This document shows, in pieces, positions 42,687 through 54,439 of a DNA stretch of 64,000 nucleotides. Source of the DNA: Capronia americana (lineage: Eukaryota > Ascomycota > Eurotiomycetes > Chaetothyriales > Herpotrichiellaceae); assembly GCA_016110215.1 (NCBI GenBank), contig JADWQD010000016.1, positions 920,151 to 984,150 of the forward strand, in the 5' to 3' direction. Position numbers and translations under genes: made by a program. How positions within the stretch are numbered: position 1 is the first letter of the stretch; each line of letters begins with the position of its first letter. The notes below the pieces were generated by a model. That model made no database searches. It worked only from the letters and a program-made list of their open reading frames with translations, and was not told where the DNA came from.

Positions 42687-44375
42687 TTATTTCCCGAGCA
42701 GTTGACCAACGTATTCAGCAATCGCCAACATCTTCTCCTCCGTGAATCTCCTTCCCACGATCTGGACGCTAACGTGGGCTCCATCATACAACTCAGCATC
42801 GTAAGCGTCGACCACTTCCTTATCCTGGTCGTTGATCGGTGTGTATCCGTCCTCGTATTTGTCCACCGACTTGTTCGACGTTGTAACCGGCACCACAACA
42901 CTTGTGTAATCCAAGCCGTTGACCCAGACGCTGTAGCCATAATATTTGTATAGCTCCGGTCTGGCCGCTGGATAAGGCGCGAGAGGCGAGATGACACCGT
43001 CAACCGGCTGACCCGTCCCGGTATCTTGAGCCGTGCTGTTCCAGTAATCCAGGTACTCTTTCTGGAAGCGCCTCTTGTCCACGTTGTTGGCGGCAACTTG
43101 AGCCGCCGTGAACTGTTCGGTCGGCTTGTCCCCGTAGCTCATTTTGATCTGAGTAGACATTGTCTCGCCAGAGAGGGCAAATGCTTCATGCACGTCCTTT
43201 CCACCATCATATATCCATGTCTTGAATGCAATCTCCAGAAGCTTCCGATGTGAAGGTGGTTTCCACTCAATGATCTTGTGGCCGGCCTTGCCCAAAGCTT
43301 CGACGACCATGTTCAGTGCTCGCGCGACTGGTGGTTGGGGGTTGGCGACGCCATCTGATTTCATGACTGCGAAGCTGAGTTGGCCCTTGTTCGAAGATGA
43401 CTTGACGATGTCGAGAATGGCTTGCTCTTGGGCATCGCGCCATGGCATGTCAACGACCAGAGGGTCATGCAACCAGGGTTGCTGCGACAGAACGGATTTA
43501 GCAAGCAGTCGAACTCCACGGGCGGTGGTGGCCAGCGGACCGACAACGGATAAGATGCTGTTCTGACCATCCATACTGTTGGCCATGCCCTCGTACGGTA
43601 ATCTTCCGGATGTCGGTCGGATGCCATAAAGCCCATTGAATGCAGCTGGAATGCGAATCGATCCTCCAATGTCGGTGCCGAACCCGCCAGGGGAGCCCTT
43701 CAAGCCGATCAAAGCCCCTTCACCGCCGGAGCTACCACCAGAACAGAGGTATCGATTCTTCGGATTCCATGTATAGCCGATGATATTGTTGACCGTCTCT
43801 CCGCTCATCAATGTATGCGGCACACTCGTCTTGCAGTACAAGACCGCACCCAGTGCTCTGAGTTCTCGAACCATTTCACTCTCATATGCCCCTTTCCGTG
43901 GATCATCAGGCTTGCCTTCGAAAGTACCAATCCAGCCAACATATCCCATGGTGGTGTCCACACCCTTCACATGGAATTGATCCTTCAGTGACACAGGTAC
44001 TCCGTGGAGAGGTCCCACAGTCTTCTTGTTCTTTGCATAGTACTCGTCCAACTCCTTCGCGGAAGCCAAGGCTGCATCGAAGAATGTCTCGTGAAGACAG
44101 TTGACCAATTGATGCGCCAGCGACGCTCTGTGGCAGAACGCCTCGGTGACATCAACGGCAGACCATTCTCCCGCGGCGACCTTTTCAGCAATGCCAACGG
44201 CATCAGTCTCAGTGATTGCGACCTCCTTCTCGCTCAGGAATTGCTGGATATATGCTCCAGTGACATCCTTTTGCTCCTCGGCGCTGGGGATCTTTTGCAG
44301 TCGCCATTTCTCGGGAATGGAGTTGAGAATAGCTTCTCTTTTCGCCTTTGCGCGAGACTCCCAATCAGCGACCAT
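42687..44375 (-). CDS. amdS-like: Amidase signature enzyme, acetamidase type
   Basis: Single exon, 562 aa, start MVADWESRAKAKREAILNSI. The Lys-Ser-Ser catalytic triad of amidase-signature enzymes is complete: Lys in HGVPVSLKDQF, Ser in SGGSSGGEGALIGLKGSPGG (cis-Ser and nucleophile region), Ser in GFGTDIGGSIRIPAAFNGLY. The N-terminal 60 residues (LSEKEVAITETDAVGIAEKV, AGEWSAVDVTEAFCHRASLA) are typical of fungal AmdS acetamidases of about 550 aa, which release ammonia and a carboxylic acid from amides and let the fungus use them as nitrogen source. The enzyme is cytosolic. It lies 5 kb from the hydantoinase and fits a nitrogen-scavenging neighbourhood. The exact amide is not predictable. Confidence 0.93.
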   Translation of the reverse strand: MVADWESRAKAKREAILNSIPEKWRLQKIPSAEEQKDVTGAYIQQFLSEKEVAITETDAVGIAEKVAAGEWSAVDVTEAFCHRASLAHQLVNCLHETFFDAALASAKELDEYYAKNKKTVGPLHGVPVSLKDQFHVKGVDTTMGYVGWIGTFEGKPDDPRKGAYESEMVRELRALGAVLYCKTSVPHTLMSGETVNNIIGYTWNPKNRYLCSGGSSGGEGALIGLKGSPGGFGTDIGGSIRIPAAFNGLYGIRPTSGRLPYEGMANSMDGQNSILSVVGPLATTARGVRLLAKSVLSQQPWLHDPLVVDMPWRDAQEQAILDIVKSSSNKGQLSFAVMKSDGVANPQPPVARALNMVVEALGKAGHKIIEWKPPSHRKLLEIAFKTWIYDGGKDVHEAFALSGETMSTQIKMSYGDKPTEQFTAAQVAANNVDKRRFQKEYLDYWNSTAQDTGTGQPVDGVISPLAPYPAARPELYKYYGYSVWVNGLDYTSVVVPVTTSNKSVDKYEDGYTPINDQDKEVVDAYDAELYDGAHVSVQIVGRRFTEEKMLAIAEYVGQLLGK

Positions 44376-44590
44376 GTTGCCGAGATGTAAAGCCAGCTGA
44401 GTGTTTAAATGCCTCTGAGAATCGATTAATTGATCCTCTCAAGGTGTGATGATTGTACCCCTCTCAAATCCGATTATATGAGGGGATCATGGGAGTCGCA
44501 CATCTCCATTACGACCTGGACGGACTACCCCAGCACGTGCCCATCTTGATAACAAAGACAAATTCTCCTGCCTGTTTCGGCATGATTCGG

Positions 44591-45701
44591 TCATCTCGAG
44601 TCAGTCGTAGACAGTGGCTCCGTTCCAATTGAATATCGACTGGAGGATTCTTCCATCATCTGTCGCACATTGAGATTGATTCGTTTATTGTTCATCCATC
44701 CTCGCCATTGTCGATATGGAACTTGTTGTGGAACGTCCGGCCACTCTCGCAACCAGTCCGGACACGTGCCTGCTAGTATCTTTGGCACTCCATGCCAGGC
44801 GTATCTCGATGGCCCGGACATCAGAATAGCATCTCCGGACCTCAAGCGGAGAGCAACATTACTCCCATCTTCCTTGCCAACAAGGAAGATACCATCGCAA
44901 CCGAAGCTGATACTGACAAGACCTCGATCACATTCCTCGCTGACGTCCCGGTGTACGCTCAAGGTATCACCAGGACTGTAAAAGTTGACGATGGCGGCCT
45001 GAGCATCGACACGGGGAAATAGATGTTTCAGTAAAGCGGCAATGTCGGCAGGAAACGCCGGCGGAGCCTCATCTGGATAGACCTTGTTTGTCCAGTCGTA
45101 TTGACCACCGAGAGTAACCCATCGCAACTTTGACTCGAGCATTTGAGCGTATGAGATAGGTTTGTGGACCGTAGGATCTTTTGGCTGGAGGTCTACATCA
45201 CGAGCCGCGGCAAAGAATGATCCCGGAGATAGGTTGTGGTCGATAGCAGGATATCGCACTTGATGGTGGAGATGTAGATTGGTTTTGTGCACAGGGTTTG
45301 ACAGGTCACGGTGAAGTAGCTTGTCCAGCAAGGCAATTTGTAGCGGAGGAGAAAGCAGACAAGGAAAGACATGAAGACCTACCATAATCAGCCCTGCTCA
45401 AAACTGTTGACAGTCATCCAAGCGTACCAGGCAGTCCGTTGATCTCGAAAGCTTTGCAGGGGAGTGATTCGACACCGAGAAGGGTGAAAAGGCTGGGATC
45501 TATCCCAAATTCTCCCGACCGGATAGCCGATTCAGAGCTATCAGGAAGCTCGACATCAGGGAGAGGTGACACCTTTGTATGATCTGGATTGTACGGGTCA
45601 ATGATGTCCAATTCAGCATCGATTTGTGAAGCAGGCCGTTTCCGCAACTCCTTGAAACGCTCTCGGATCGCTTCGGGTGGCCTTGCATGCGGATCGTGCA
45701 T
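44591..45701 (-). CDS. AlkB-like 2-oxoglutarate/Fe(II) dioxygenase
   Basis: Two exons, 45428-45701 and 44591-45378, over a 49-nt intron (GTACGC...GCTGAT...GGTAG), 353 aa. The start is the ATG at 45701 (MHDPHARPPEAIRERFKELR); the frame continues six codons upstream without an ATG. The double-stranded beta-helix domain carries the iron ligands His-x-Asp in DTLSVHRDVSEECDRGLVSI and a distal His in SRYAWHGVPKILA; the 2-oxoglutarate-binding Arg probably lies in NNKRINLNVRQM. GGQYDWTNKVYP and AAIVNFYSPGDTLS match AlkB homolog 1-type proteins, which demethylate DNA or RNA bases in mitochondria or nucleus. The N-terminal 90 residues are a fungal extension. No targeting signal is obvious. Confidence 0.92.
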
Positions 45702-46901
45702 CTTCAAAGACGAGGACAATGGTCGTGATATCGATACTGGGTTCGTACGCGTGCCCCTATGAGATCGGTGAGGAGGGCGTAGATCAAATGGAAGAGAACT
45801 AGTACAAGGATGACGGAAGATTCGGCGGGTGGGAAACCCGAATGTGGTACGGGCTGTGAAAATAAATTATCCTGCAGGGTGTAGAGGCCCTAAGTCACCT
45901 TTAGAGCTTGCTAACAAGAACAATCGTCGCGATGATGAAGGTAAGGGTAGAGCTGAATGTTGTTGCTGTTATTTACTTCGGAACTCTACTGGCACGTGGT
46001 TAGAGCACGTGATGATGCATCTTTTGCGCCAATCAGAGCGTTGCCAAGACATCAGCGTTGGATTTTTTTCCGGACTGAATAACTGCCACGCTACCTCGTA
46101 CGCTCCGCAGGATTAGTGTATGCTTGTGCACTGCTCTGCTACAGTACGTCAGCGTTGCTCCGGGTGTATTCCTGGGGTACGGTATGCGCCCCTGCAAGGG
46201 TCGCAAAGGCACGGGCATTGGCGTACTAACACTCGGCGACTGTGCGACGCCCGGCTATAGCCATAACCGCACCACACCCCGACGTGCCAACCTGGACTGG
46301 TTTGGCGTTGTCGACTGGCGTTAATGCGACCGGGCTGTACCTCGGACGGACACTTTTTGTACCTCACTAGAAAGAGAGCTACCCGCGGATGATGAACACG
46401 CCACTATGAAAGAGGCTTAACGAGTGTTACTGCCCCTGCTGAAATGATTACCCGTATCGGAGCCGGCTTGTTGAAACGGGTCCATCGTCCTTTACGAAGT
46501 ACTCCGTACTCCGTACCTGACGCTAACTTCTCACCTGCCTTGATCTTAAGCATATTAACCAATTGCAGACTTCCGGATCGTTCCATACTCGCTGGGAACT
46601 TCCTCATGCATCGTCGAAATGCAACAATGTCGAATCCTTGAACCCAGCTTGTTTGCGACAAGTAGCAGTATACATGCCTCATTTGGCAATGATACCTGCT
46701 TCGACTGCTCCCTAGTAAGTAGATCCGACGTATAGCTCGCCGTTAATCTAAATCTAGACATTGATTCTGCGCCGACTGCCGGCCCCTCGGCATTGTCAAC
46801 ATGGGATAAAGTGCTGTAACCTGGTGTGTGGAAACCTCAGACGACTTTCATTCTTGCCTCAAGGTACAGATATACGTCCGAAGAGGATAAAGCAAACCAA
46901 A
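45702..46901. other. Intergenic, no gene seen
   Basis: 1.2 kb between the divergent AlkB-like and beta-propeller genes. Carries a short duplicated ACTCCGT (46,501-46,514). A tRNA or other RNA gene was looked for and not found. Confidence 0.5.
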
Positions 46902-48341
46902 ATGAAGTTCAGAACTCTCTCACACCTGGGCTTCGCACTCAGCATCTTGACTCTCGGTGCAGCTCAAGTTCAAGCACCAGCACCAGCAGGCAAAGGAGCT
47001 CCAATCTCGGCTGCTGACCGTATCTACACCGGCGACCAGACTTCAAACACAATATCCGTAATCGACCCGAGCCAGAACAAAGTCCTCGGAACCATCAATC
47101 TCGGTGATCCACGACTGACGGACGACCTCAACCCGCAATATGTACGTTCTGTGAGCTCGCATGGCCTTGGCTTCTCGCGGGATGGAAAGTACATTGTGTC
47201 GTTGAGTGTGTTGACAAATACTGTCACCGTCATCCGTACGTCGGACAACAGCATCGTCTCCCAGACGTTTGTCGACCGGGGACCGCATGAAGCTTTCTTC
47301 AGTCCTGACAATCGAACAATCTGGATCGGAACTCGCGGGGTTTCGAGCGTCAATATTGTTGATGGAATCAAAGGAAGCTTGATCGGCAGAATCAAGACTG
47401 CGGATGGACCTAGCAAAGTTCTTTTCAGCCCTAATGGCACTGAGGCATATGTCAACCATATCCGTGCCCCTGTGATTTCGGTCATCGATGTGGCTTCAAA
47501 AACGGTCAAGTACAACATCACGGGTCTTGCGGACAAGTTTTCTTCGGATATGATGCTTTCCGCAGATGGTGGTTCTCTGTGGGCTGCCCACAAGATGACG
47601 GGACAGGTTTCCGTCATCGACCTGCACGCGAGGAAAGTCATTTCGGTCCTAGAGACCGGTCCAGAGACGAATCATCCCAACTTCGCGGTCGTGAATGGGA
47701 CGACTTATGCTTTTGTCACTGTTGCAGCATTGAACCACACCAAAGTGTACTCGCAGGCAACACCACAGACTGTGCCGACATACATTGGCGCGATCCAGGC
47801 AAGCGGTATCGAGCCACACGGTATCTGGCCCAGTCCAGACAACACACGGATGTACGTGCTTAACGAGCACAGCGACACAATGGATGTTGTCGATACCTCC
47901 ACTCTCAGTATCATCGACACAATTCCAATCGGACAAGAAGGCCAAGCTTTGATATATGTTGCCGGGGCCGTCTCAGATGTGTCGGCTGGCACGCAGAACT
48001 TAGGCACGCAGGGCCTGAACCTGCAGACTGCCAATAAACTGATCCCGGTGGTATCCACGGGAATGAGCAGCAATAGTACCCCTCAGGCATTGATAACCAT
48101 AAGGCAAACTGATGGAGTCGATATGTTCCAGGTCATTGGCAGAAATTTGAGATTGAATGGGTCTTATACTGCCTCCGCAGTATGCTCGGTATGTGGTGGG
48201 GGAGACACGAGAGTTCCATTGGTGAGCTTCAAAGCGAGCTCTCCGACCAAGACGGGATGTGGAGCGGCACCCCAGGTATTGGCCTTCTTTAAGTGGTTCG
48301 GAGTGTATGATGTAGACTCTCTCCAGGTAGCAGAGGACTAA
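46902..48341 (+). CDS. Secreted YVTN/SMP-30-like beta-propeller protein
   Basis: Single exon, 479 aa from MKFRTLSHLGFALSILTLGA at 46902, a clear signal peptide with cleavage near AQVQA; the in-frame ATG at 46761 would place 47 hydrophilic residues before it and is rejected. Repeated propeller blades are seen: RIYTGDQTSNTISVIDPSQN, GLGFSRDGKYIVSLSVLTNT, EAFFSPDNRTIWIGTRGVSS, KVLFSPNGTEAYVNHIRAPV, MMLSADGGSLWAAHKMTGQV and GIWPSPDNTRMYVLNEHSDT. This is the YVTN family pattern (surface-layer or lactonase-like propellers). A C-terminal domain with CSVCGGG and a later Cys may hold a disulfide. Several NxS/T glycosylation sites. Extracellular, perhaps cell-wall bound. No catalytic residues can be identified. 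It converges on the VAO gene. Confidence 0.88.
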   Translation: MKFRTLSHLGFALSILTLGAAQVQAPAPAGKGAPISAADRIYTGDQTSNTISVIDPSQNKVLGTINLGDPRLTDDLNPQYVRSVSSHGLGFSRDGKYIVSLSVLTNTVTVIRTSDNSIVSQTFVDRGPHEAFFSPDNRTIWIGTRGVSSVNIVDGIKGSLIGRIKTADGPSKVLFSPNGTEAYVNHIRAPVISVIDVASKTVKYNITGLADKFSSDMMLSADGGSLWAAHKMTGQVSVIDLHARKVISVLETGPETNHPNFAVVNGTTYAFVTVAALNHTKVYSQATPQTVPTYIGAIQASGIEPHGIWPSPDNTRMYVLNEHSDTMDVVDTSTLSIIDTIPIGQEGQALIYVAGAVSDVSAGTQNLGTQGLNLQTANKLIPVVSTGMSSNSTPQALITIRQTDGVDMFQVIGRNLRLNGSYTASAVCSVCGGGDTRVPLVSFKASSPTKTGCGAAPQVLAFFKWFGVYDVDSLQVAED

Positions 48342-48701
48342 AATCGAGCTGCACGTTGATGGAAACATCGCCTTGTGTGGAGTTAAGCATTGTTAGTCAG
48401 GAGGACCTTGCATTCTCGGTATTGCTTGGCGATCGCTCTAACACGCGCGGCCGAGTTTTTCATACAGAACCCCTGTGTGACAGTACAGGATGACAGAGGG
48501 TGATTGAAGACACTCACCCGTTGCACAGGGCAAGTATGTAGAGGTTTCTTCCGATAACCGGCGGACTCGGTATTTTCGGACTTCGAAGCTCTCAGAGCAG
48601 AATGAGAACTGAGCTTGCCTTCCACGTTCTTGGTCCGGATCCCCAGAGGGCTTCAAACTGCGTGCAAGTACGTCTACCTGCTCGGGAAGGGACACATCCC
48701 T
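48342..48701. other. Convergent 3' intergenic region
   Basis: 360 bp between the 3' ends of the propeller and VAO genes. No gene seen. Confidence 0.6.
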
Positions 48702-50647
48702 TTACAACTTCTCCCTGAAGTTCCTGTACTTTGCCGGCCAAATACCCTGCTTGCCAGGTGACAGAATCCCATTTGGATCAACAGTATCCTTGGGCGGTCA
48801 GCGAACTAAAACGATAGTAGTCTTGCGATCTACATACCTTCAGCCTCTCCACGAATCTTCGATAGGCGTGGTCATTGAAATCGTACGCATCCGCAACAAG
48901 ATCTGGGGACCGTCAGCAGATATACGGTGATGGAAGCAAGAGACGTACCCATATAGTTGATGTGCGATCGATACTTGCTGAACCCCCTCTGTCGGCCTTC
49001 CTTGTACAGACTGCGAAAGATGGTATCTACTGCTTTTCGATGCTCCGGGTTCGACTTGTCAAAGACCATCATATTGACGAAGATGACATGACGCTCATGC
49101 ATGAAAAAGTCGCAAAACAAGTCGAACCCTTGAGCTTCGCAGATCTTCCGAGCTGTCGTTACCCATTCCAGGACAGTCTTGCCGTCAGAGGGAATGATTG
49201 GAGAATAGTCCGCATGAGCACCAATGCCAGCTTTCTCCTTTGGCAGCCGGTACTTGACCATGGGTAGGCTCCACAAGCTCGGCACACCAACGAAGAATCC
49301 ACCATGTGGCTCTGGGATGGACGTTGCTTCCAGAAGTTCGTCATTCTCTCCGGAGAAGACGTGACCGACCAGGCGATCCTCATGACCGGGTGCTTTCTTG
49401 CTGATGATTCTCCTGAGTTCGTTGAAGTGAGACTGGACGACATCCTTCGCACCGTACAGGCCGAACTTGATGTTCCAGTACCCGAAGCCGAGCTCTTTCT
49501 GCAGTTCTCGAAGTCGCCAGTCTGGGATCGGTCCTTCTTCTGGCCACAACTCTGCACGTTTGCCTGACATACCAAGCCATTCGACGATATTGGAGACGTA
49601 CACCGTGTTCGGGAGCAAGCCGTCTCTCCGCAGTTCCCCGAATATGTCAACAACCGTCTCCACGTCTTCGAAATTGGGCATGTCCCACGAGCAAGACATG
49701 TACGCTTGAGGTTGGGGGTGAAGCCAAATGCCCATCTTGGTGACAACCCCGAGATTGCTCTGTAGGAAGAGACCCTCGATCGACGGGCCGAAACTGAACT
49801 TGGACAAGTGTGCTGATGGTGAGTTTGAGATGGCAAATTGACCTGTACGGATGACATCGCCGTCTGCCAGCATGACTTCCATTCCGCTGATATGTTGATG
49901 ATGGGTTGCTGTCGGGGTGAAGCCGGTTCCTCGATCAACAGTCTGCCACCGTTAGTGATGCCTTTCGGTTTTCGGACCACATACATTTCCAACCACGCTT
50001 CCCCAGCCCAATGATGGCACGCTCGGCCATACTCGAAGTTTGTGCTTTGCACAGTACAGGTACAGATCAGTGAAGGTGACGCCCGGCTCTACGACAGCAT
50101 ATGAAAACTTGTCGTTGACTTCGATGATGCGGTTCATGCGATGCAGATCCAATGCGACCGATCCGTTGAGTCTTGGTGCCGGTCCACCATATCTGTTTCA
50201 TTAGACTTGCTGGCTGGTGCTATGACTGACTCACCCAAGATTCTTGCCGCGTGAGAATGTCCACACAGGAATGCCGTGCTTGTTTGCGACCGTAAGCACT
50301 GCTCGCAGTTCATCGAGTGATGCAGGGCTGCTCGCGTCAGTCCCATTCATGCTTCGCGCAGAAGAAACCCACCACACCGCCGCACTTGGCATTTTCCGCT
50401 TGCCTTCCTTCTCCCATAGCTCGTACGGGTCGACATATTCTTCGAGCGACTGCCCTCGGAAGACATGGTCTTTGCCGACTGCACTTTCGAAGTCGGTTAT
50501 TGCCTGGTCGAACTGTTGCTGGCTCACGCCTGGTGGGAGCACATTCTCCAACGGAGATAGAAGTACTCCGGAGAAGAGGCTGCGATGGTTTGATTGGTAT
50601 TCTGGGTCTTCATACCGGATTGGAAACTTGATGTCTGTTGAACCCAT
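48702..50647 (-). CDS. vaoA-like: Vanillyl-alcohol-oxidase-type FAD flavoenzyme
   Basis: Five exons: 50235-50647, 49985-50192, 48949-49942, 48838-48902, 48702-48788 (introns 42, 42, 46 and 49 nt), 588 aa; an ATG at 50680 would add 11 residues. FAD-domain signatures: VANKHGIPVWTFSRGKNLGY across intron 1 then GGPAPRLNGSVALDL, the phosphate-binding loop of the PCMH/VAO fold; YAVVEPGVTFTDLYLY; WPSVPSLGWGSVVGN, then TVDRGTGFTPTATHHQHISG and GMEVMLADGDVIRTG. The end, VERLKDTVDPNGILSPGKQG, is the canonical C-terminal motif of this family. Length fits fungal VAO (about 560). Relatives oxidise 4-substituted phenols such as vanillyl alcohol, eugenol or 4-ethylphenol, giving H2O2; I cannot assign the covalent-FAD His. 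No signal peptide, probably peroxisomal or cytosolic. It is the last gene before the retroelements, with normal base composition. Confidence 0.94.
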
Positions 50648-51179
50648 GGCTGTTGAATGTTCGTCTTGCTGTTCCTGCATGCCAACTCGACGCTATTTGA
50701 GTGGCCTCCAATTCCTGTTCCACCCTGTTGCTCCAACTGCACTCCAGCAGGAAACCCCACATTCACCACATCGGGTCGATGCTCCACTTCAGAAGTACCA
50801 CGGGGCGTGCGATTGAAATTGTGTTTGCCAAGGGTAATGTCTTCAGGGGCAGAACCACTTGGGGACTTGTGAACCTCTGCTCATACCATACCACTCAAAT
50901 GTAGGTGCATCGAGCGTTGATTTCTCGCTCGAGACAGACCGCACCTCCAGTTTCGGGGTCAGTGTCGTCGTCTCGGACGATTCGGCCAACCTCCACATCG
51001 AATGTAAATCCGATTTTAAGCGTGCCGTATAATCTCGGGTCCCCTTATTTCTGACCGCCAGAATGTGAGACTCGCATGGCATTGAATATATAACTGCACG
51101 TATTATCGTCAATCGGTGTGTATACTTATAAAAGTCCAACTTCATCTGTATTATAGAGCCTATCTAGTTATATACCTAT
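50648..51179. promoter_or_regulatory. Upstream region of the VAO gene and boundary to the repeats
   Basis: Normal composition to about 51,050, then increasingly AT-rich up to the first LTR. Mark of the euchromatin/subtelomere border. No gene seen. Confidence 0.5.
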
Positions 51180-51498
51180 TATCACGGAACGAGACGCGCC
51201 TAGCCTATAAAATGACCGGATTAGGAATAGGGCTTTACTAAGCCTTACCCTAATTAGGTAATATATCCGTATAAGTTATATAGCTATATATAATTAGCTG
51301 CACGTGACTAGGGTTTTCGGCGGTGCGCGTATATACCGAAACCCTTAGCGGAGGGAAATATTCACCTAGGATAAGGTATAGCCGCCTTTTTAGATATCTT
51401 TCCTTCTCTCTCTAGTTTAGTCTCTTTATATTAAGTAATCTATATCTTTATATAGTATTAGCCCTATCTTTATTCTATTAGTATATTATACTATTATA
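51180..51498 (+). repeat. 5' LTR of the older gypsy element
   Basis: Begins TATCACGGAACGAG and ends before TTAGACTAAAC. It matches the two 364-bp LTRs of the younger element over most of its length (CGGGCTTTACTAAGCC-like block, GGTGCGCG box, TCTCTCTAGTTTAGTCTC block) but is 45 bp shorter near its start and richer in T/A. Confidence 0.85.
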
Positions 51499-53841
51499 TT
51501 AGACTAAACTCGCTCTACTACTATCCTAGAAAGGAATTATAATATCCTACCTAAACTAGAACTGACTAAAATAAACTAAAGCCGATAACTATACTATTAC
51601 TAAACCTACTAATAATAATATAACCGACTAAAGTAAATAACCTTAGGGCCGATAACTATACTATTCTACTAACTACTAAATAGAATACTAAACTTATTAC
51701 TTATAATACTAAACTTAAGCTAATTAGTAAAGACTAATATAGATTTTATATAGCTAGAGATATTAAGTTAGCTTTATAACTCTACTAACTACTAAAATAT
51801 AAGACTATAGCTAAGATTAAAGCTATCCTTAATTAAACTCTTCTAAAAGTAATTATATAAGGCCGAAATACTATTATAAACTAGGAAGATATTATTTAAA
51901 ACTTCTAGATCTAGTTTATTAAATAAAAAGAGTAAATTATAGATCTTAACTATTAAATTATATAAAAGTAAACTATTATTAACTACCTTAAATATAATTA
52001 AAATATAACCTCTAAACTAGTCTTAATATAATATATTAATATCTCTAACCTTAAACCCCTCTTTAATAGAAAAGAGCCTATCTTTAAATTATAGAGATTT
52101 AAGGTTCTTAGTAAGTTCTCTATTAATATCTTATAATTCTCCTTTAAAGAAGTTAAAATAATATATTTATATAGCTATACTACTAAAGATATATAATAAT
52201 ATTTATAATTCTACTATAGTCTTAATAAGAAAAATCTATTTATTAATACTATAAATATATTAAAGTTCTTAGTAAAAACTTATATTAATCCTTATTAAGT
52301 TAAGAATATATAAAAGAAATACTAAATATTATATATAAAGATAGCTAAACTATTTAATAACTTTTATATTAAGTTTCTATACTTAATTAGTAAAGATAAT
52401 ATATTAAAGAATAATCTTTATTTTAATTTATAAAATAAATTAATACTAGCTTTATAAGTAGTAATTATATTAATCTTCTATATTCTTTAAATCTATTAAG
52501 ATATTACTAATATTTATTAATAAACTAACTAAAAGTTATAATTAGTTAATAAGAAGAAAGCCTATTATAAGGCTTATTATATATTAAGAAATAAACTAAT
52601 TAATAAAACTATATTAATTTTTATTTTAATTATTTATACTATATTTATATTATTTTTAAAGCTAAATAAAGAAGATAGTTAGCTTTTATATACTTAACTA
52701 ACTTATAATAATACTATTAAGTAGGCCTTAAGTTATATAAAGGTCTATTTTATTTATTATTAACTAAAATATATCTCTTATAACTACTTTATAAAGGCGG
52801 AAAATAAAACTATTAAGATAAGAGAGGATATAAAGAATAAATAAAGAAAAAAATAATTTTAGAGAAAGTCTTCTTCTTAAGAAAGTATAATATTAATATA
52901 ATTTCTATTAATTTAAGTTAACTATTAAATAAAAAGTACTTTACTATATTATATAAGTTATTATTTAATAAATATATAGTTTAAATCTTTATCTTAACTA
53001 ACTTTAAAGTAAATAAATTTATTTTTATTAATATTAAGCTTACTTAAAATTTAACTTAATTTTTAAATATTATAACTACTTAATTACTAAACTTCTATAC
53101 TATAAAAGATTATAATAATTAATTAAAGAAACTTATTTTAAAAGTTTTAACTATATACTTAGAAATTAATAAGAAATATTAAAGAAATATTTCTATATTA
53201 GTTTTAAATCTTAAAAGCTATAATATAATTTTAAATAAAAAGTAGTTTAATTAGTTTAATATTTAATTAAATATATATAACTAATATTTACTTTAGCCTT
53301 AAGATTATTAAAATAAATTAATCTTTATAAAAGAAATTACTATTCTTTAAAAAAATCTTTAAGTTATAGTTATTCTTTTTTAATATTAAAAAGATATAAA
53401 AAAGTATAACTAAATATTTATAATAAAAAATAAATAATAAGCTAATAAATAAAAGACTTAACTTTAAACTATATAGTATTAAGAATTAATCTCTAAACTA
53501 GTTTTAGCTAAATAATTAAAGATAAAGTTTACTAAATCTAATTTATAAATTATAACCCTTTATATATATAAATATAAAATCTAATAATAACTATATACTA
53601 TATAGTATAAATTAGTATTAATTTATATTAAGAAACTAAATAAGGATAGTAATATAAAAATATTACTAAAGAATAATTACTACTATAAATATATAAAAGT
53701 ATTATTATTCTCTTAAAGTATAGTTACTATAAATATTACTATAATTAAAGTAGTAAGTTTTTATTAAAATTTTAAGAGAATAAAGAATATTATTTATAAT
53801 ATAAGTCTTTATAAGATAAATTAAATTATTAAAGATTAACT
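51499..53841 (+). mobile_element. Older Ty3/gypsy element, 5' half (gag and protease region), heavily RIPped
   Basis: Collinear with 54211-56515 of the younger element: the same leader with repeated GCCGATAACTATACT, the same gag-like region and the RTTATAAAGGCGG(A/G)AAATAA block (52,783 here; about 55,490 there). It is much more AT-rich, C in almost every context having been lost, and has stops in every frame. Interrupted at 53841 by the younger copy; continues at 59985. Confidence 0.85.
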
Positions 53842-53846
53842 ATAGC
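53842..53846. repeat. Target-site duplication, left copy (ATAGC)
   Basis: Identical to 59980-59984 on the other side of the younger element; five bases, as expected for gypsy integrase. Confidence 0.85.
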
Positions 53847-54210
53847 TATTACGGAACGAGACGTACCCGGCATATAGAGTAGCTAGACTGGTATAGATAT
53901 AGAGGAAGGTTATTATGGCGACAGCTACTAGATTGGAAATCGGGCTTTACTAAGCCTTATCCTGATTAGGTAATATGCCCGTGCAAATTGTACGGCTATA
54001 TATGATTGGCTGCACGTGACTGGGATCCTTGGCGGTGCGCGCGCATACCAGAACCCTTAGTAGAGGCATACCTTCATCTGAGGCCAGGCGCGACCGTCCC
54101 TTTCAGATATTTTCCTTCTCTCTCTAGTTTAGTCTCTTTATATTGAGTAATCTATACCGTTATATAGTGTATACCCTACCTTTATCCTATTAGTATAACG
54201 TGCCGTCATA
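53847..54210 (+). repeat. 5' LTR of the younger element
   Basis: 364 bp, TATTACGG to GCCGTCATA (original TG...CA ends altered to TA...TA by RIP). Keeps many CpA/TpG pairs, e.g. GGCTGCACGTGACTGGG, unlike the right LTR. Confidence 0.92.
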
Positions 54211-54439
54211 TTAGACTAAACTCTCCCCTTAACTATCTTAGGAAGGAATTATAATATCCCACCCCGACCGAACCGACCTGAACTGACCGAAGCCGATAAC
54301 TACACTGTTATAGACTGAACACGCCAATCATAGCACGACCGACCGAATTAAATAAACCCGAGGCCGACAACTATACTGTCTTACCGACCACTAAACAGAA
54401 TACAGAAACTAAACCGACTAACACGAACCGACGCGACTT

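Noticed and set aside
46100..46330. Possible tRNA-like GC-rich segment
   Set aside because: No cloverleaf arms or GTTCGA box could be formed by eye.
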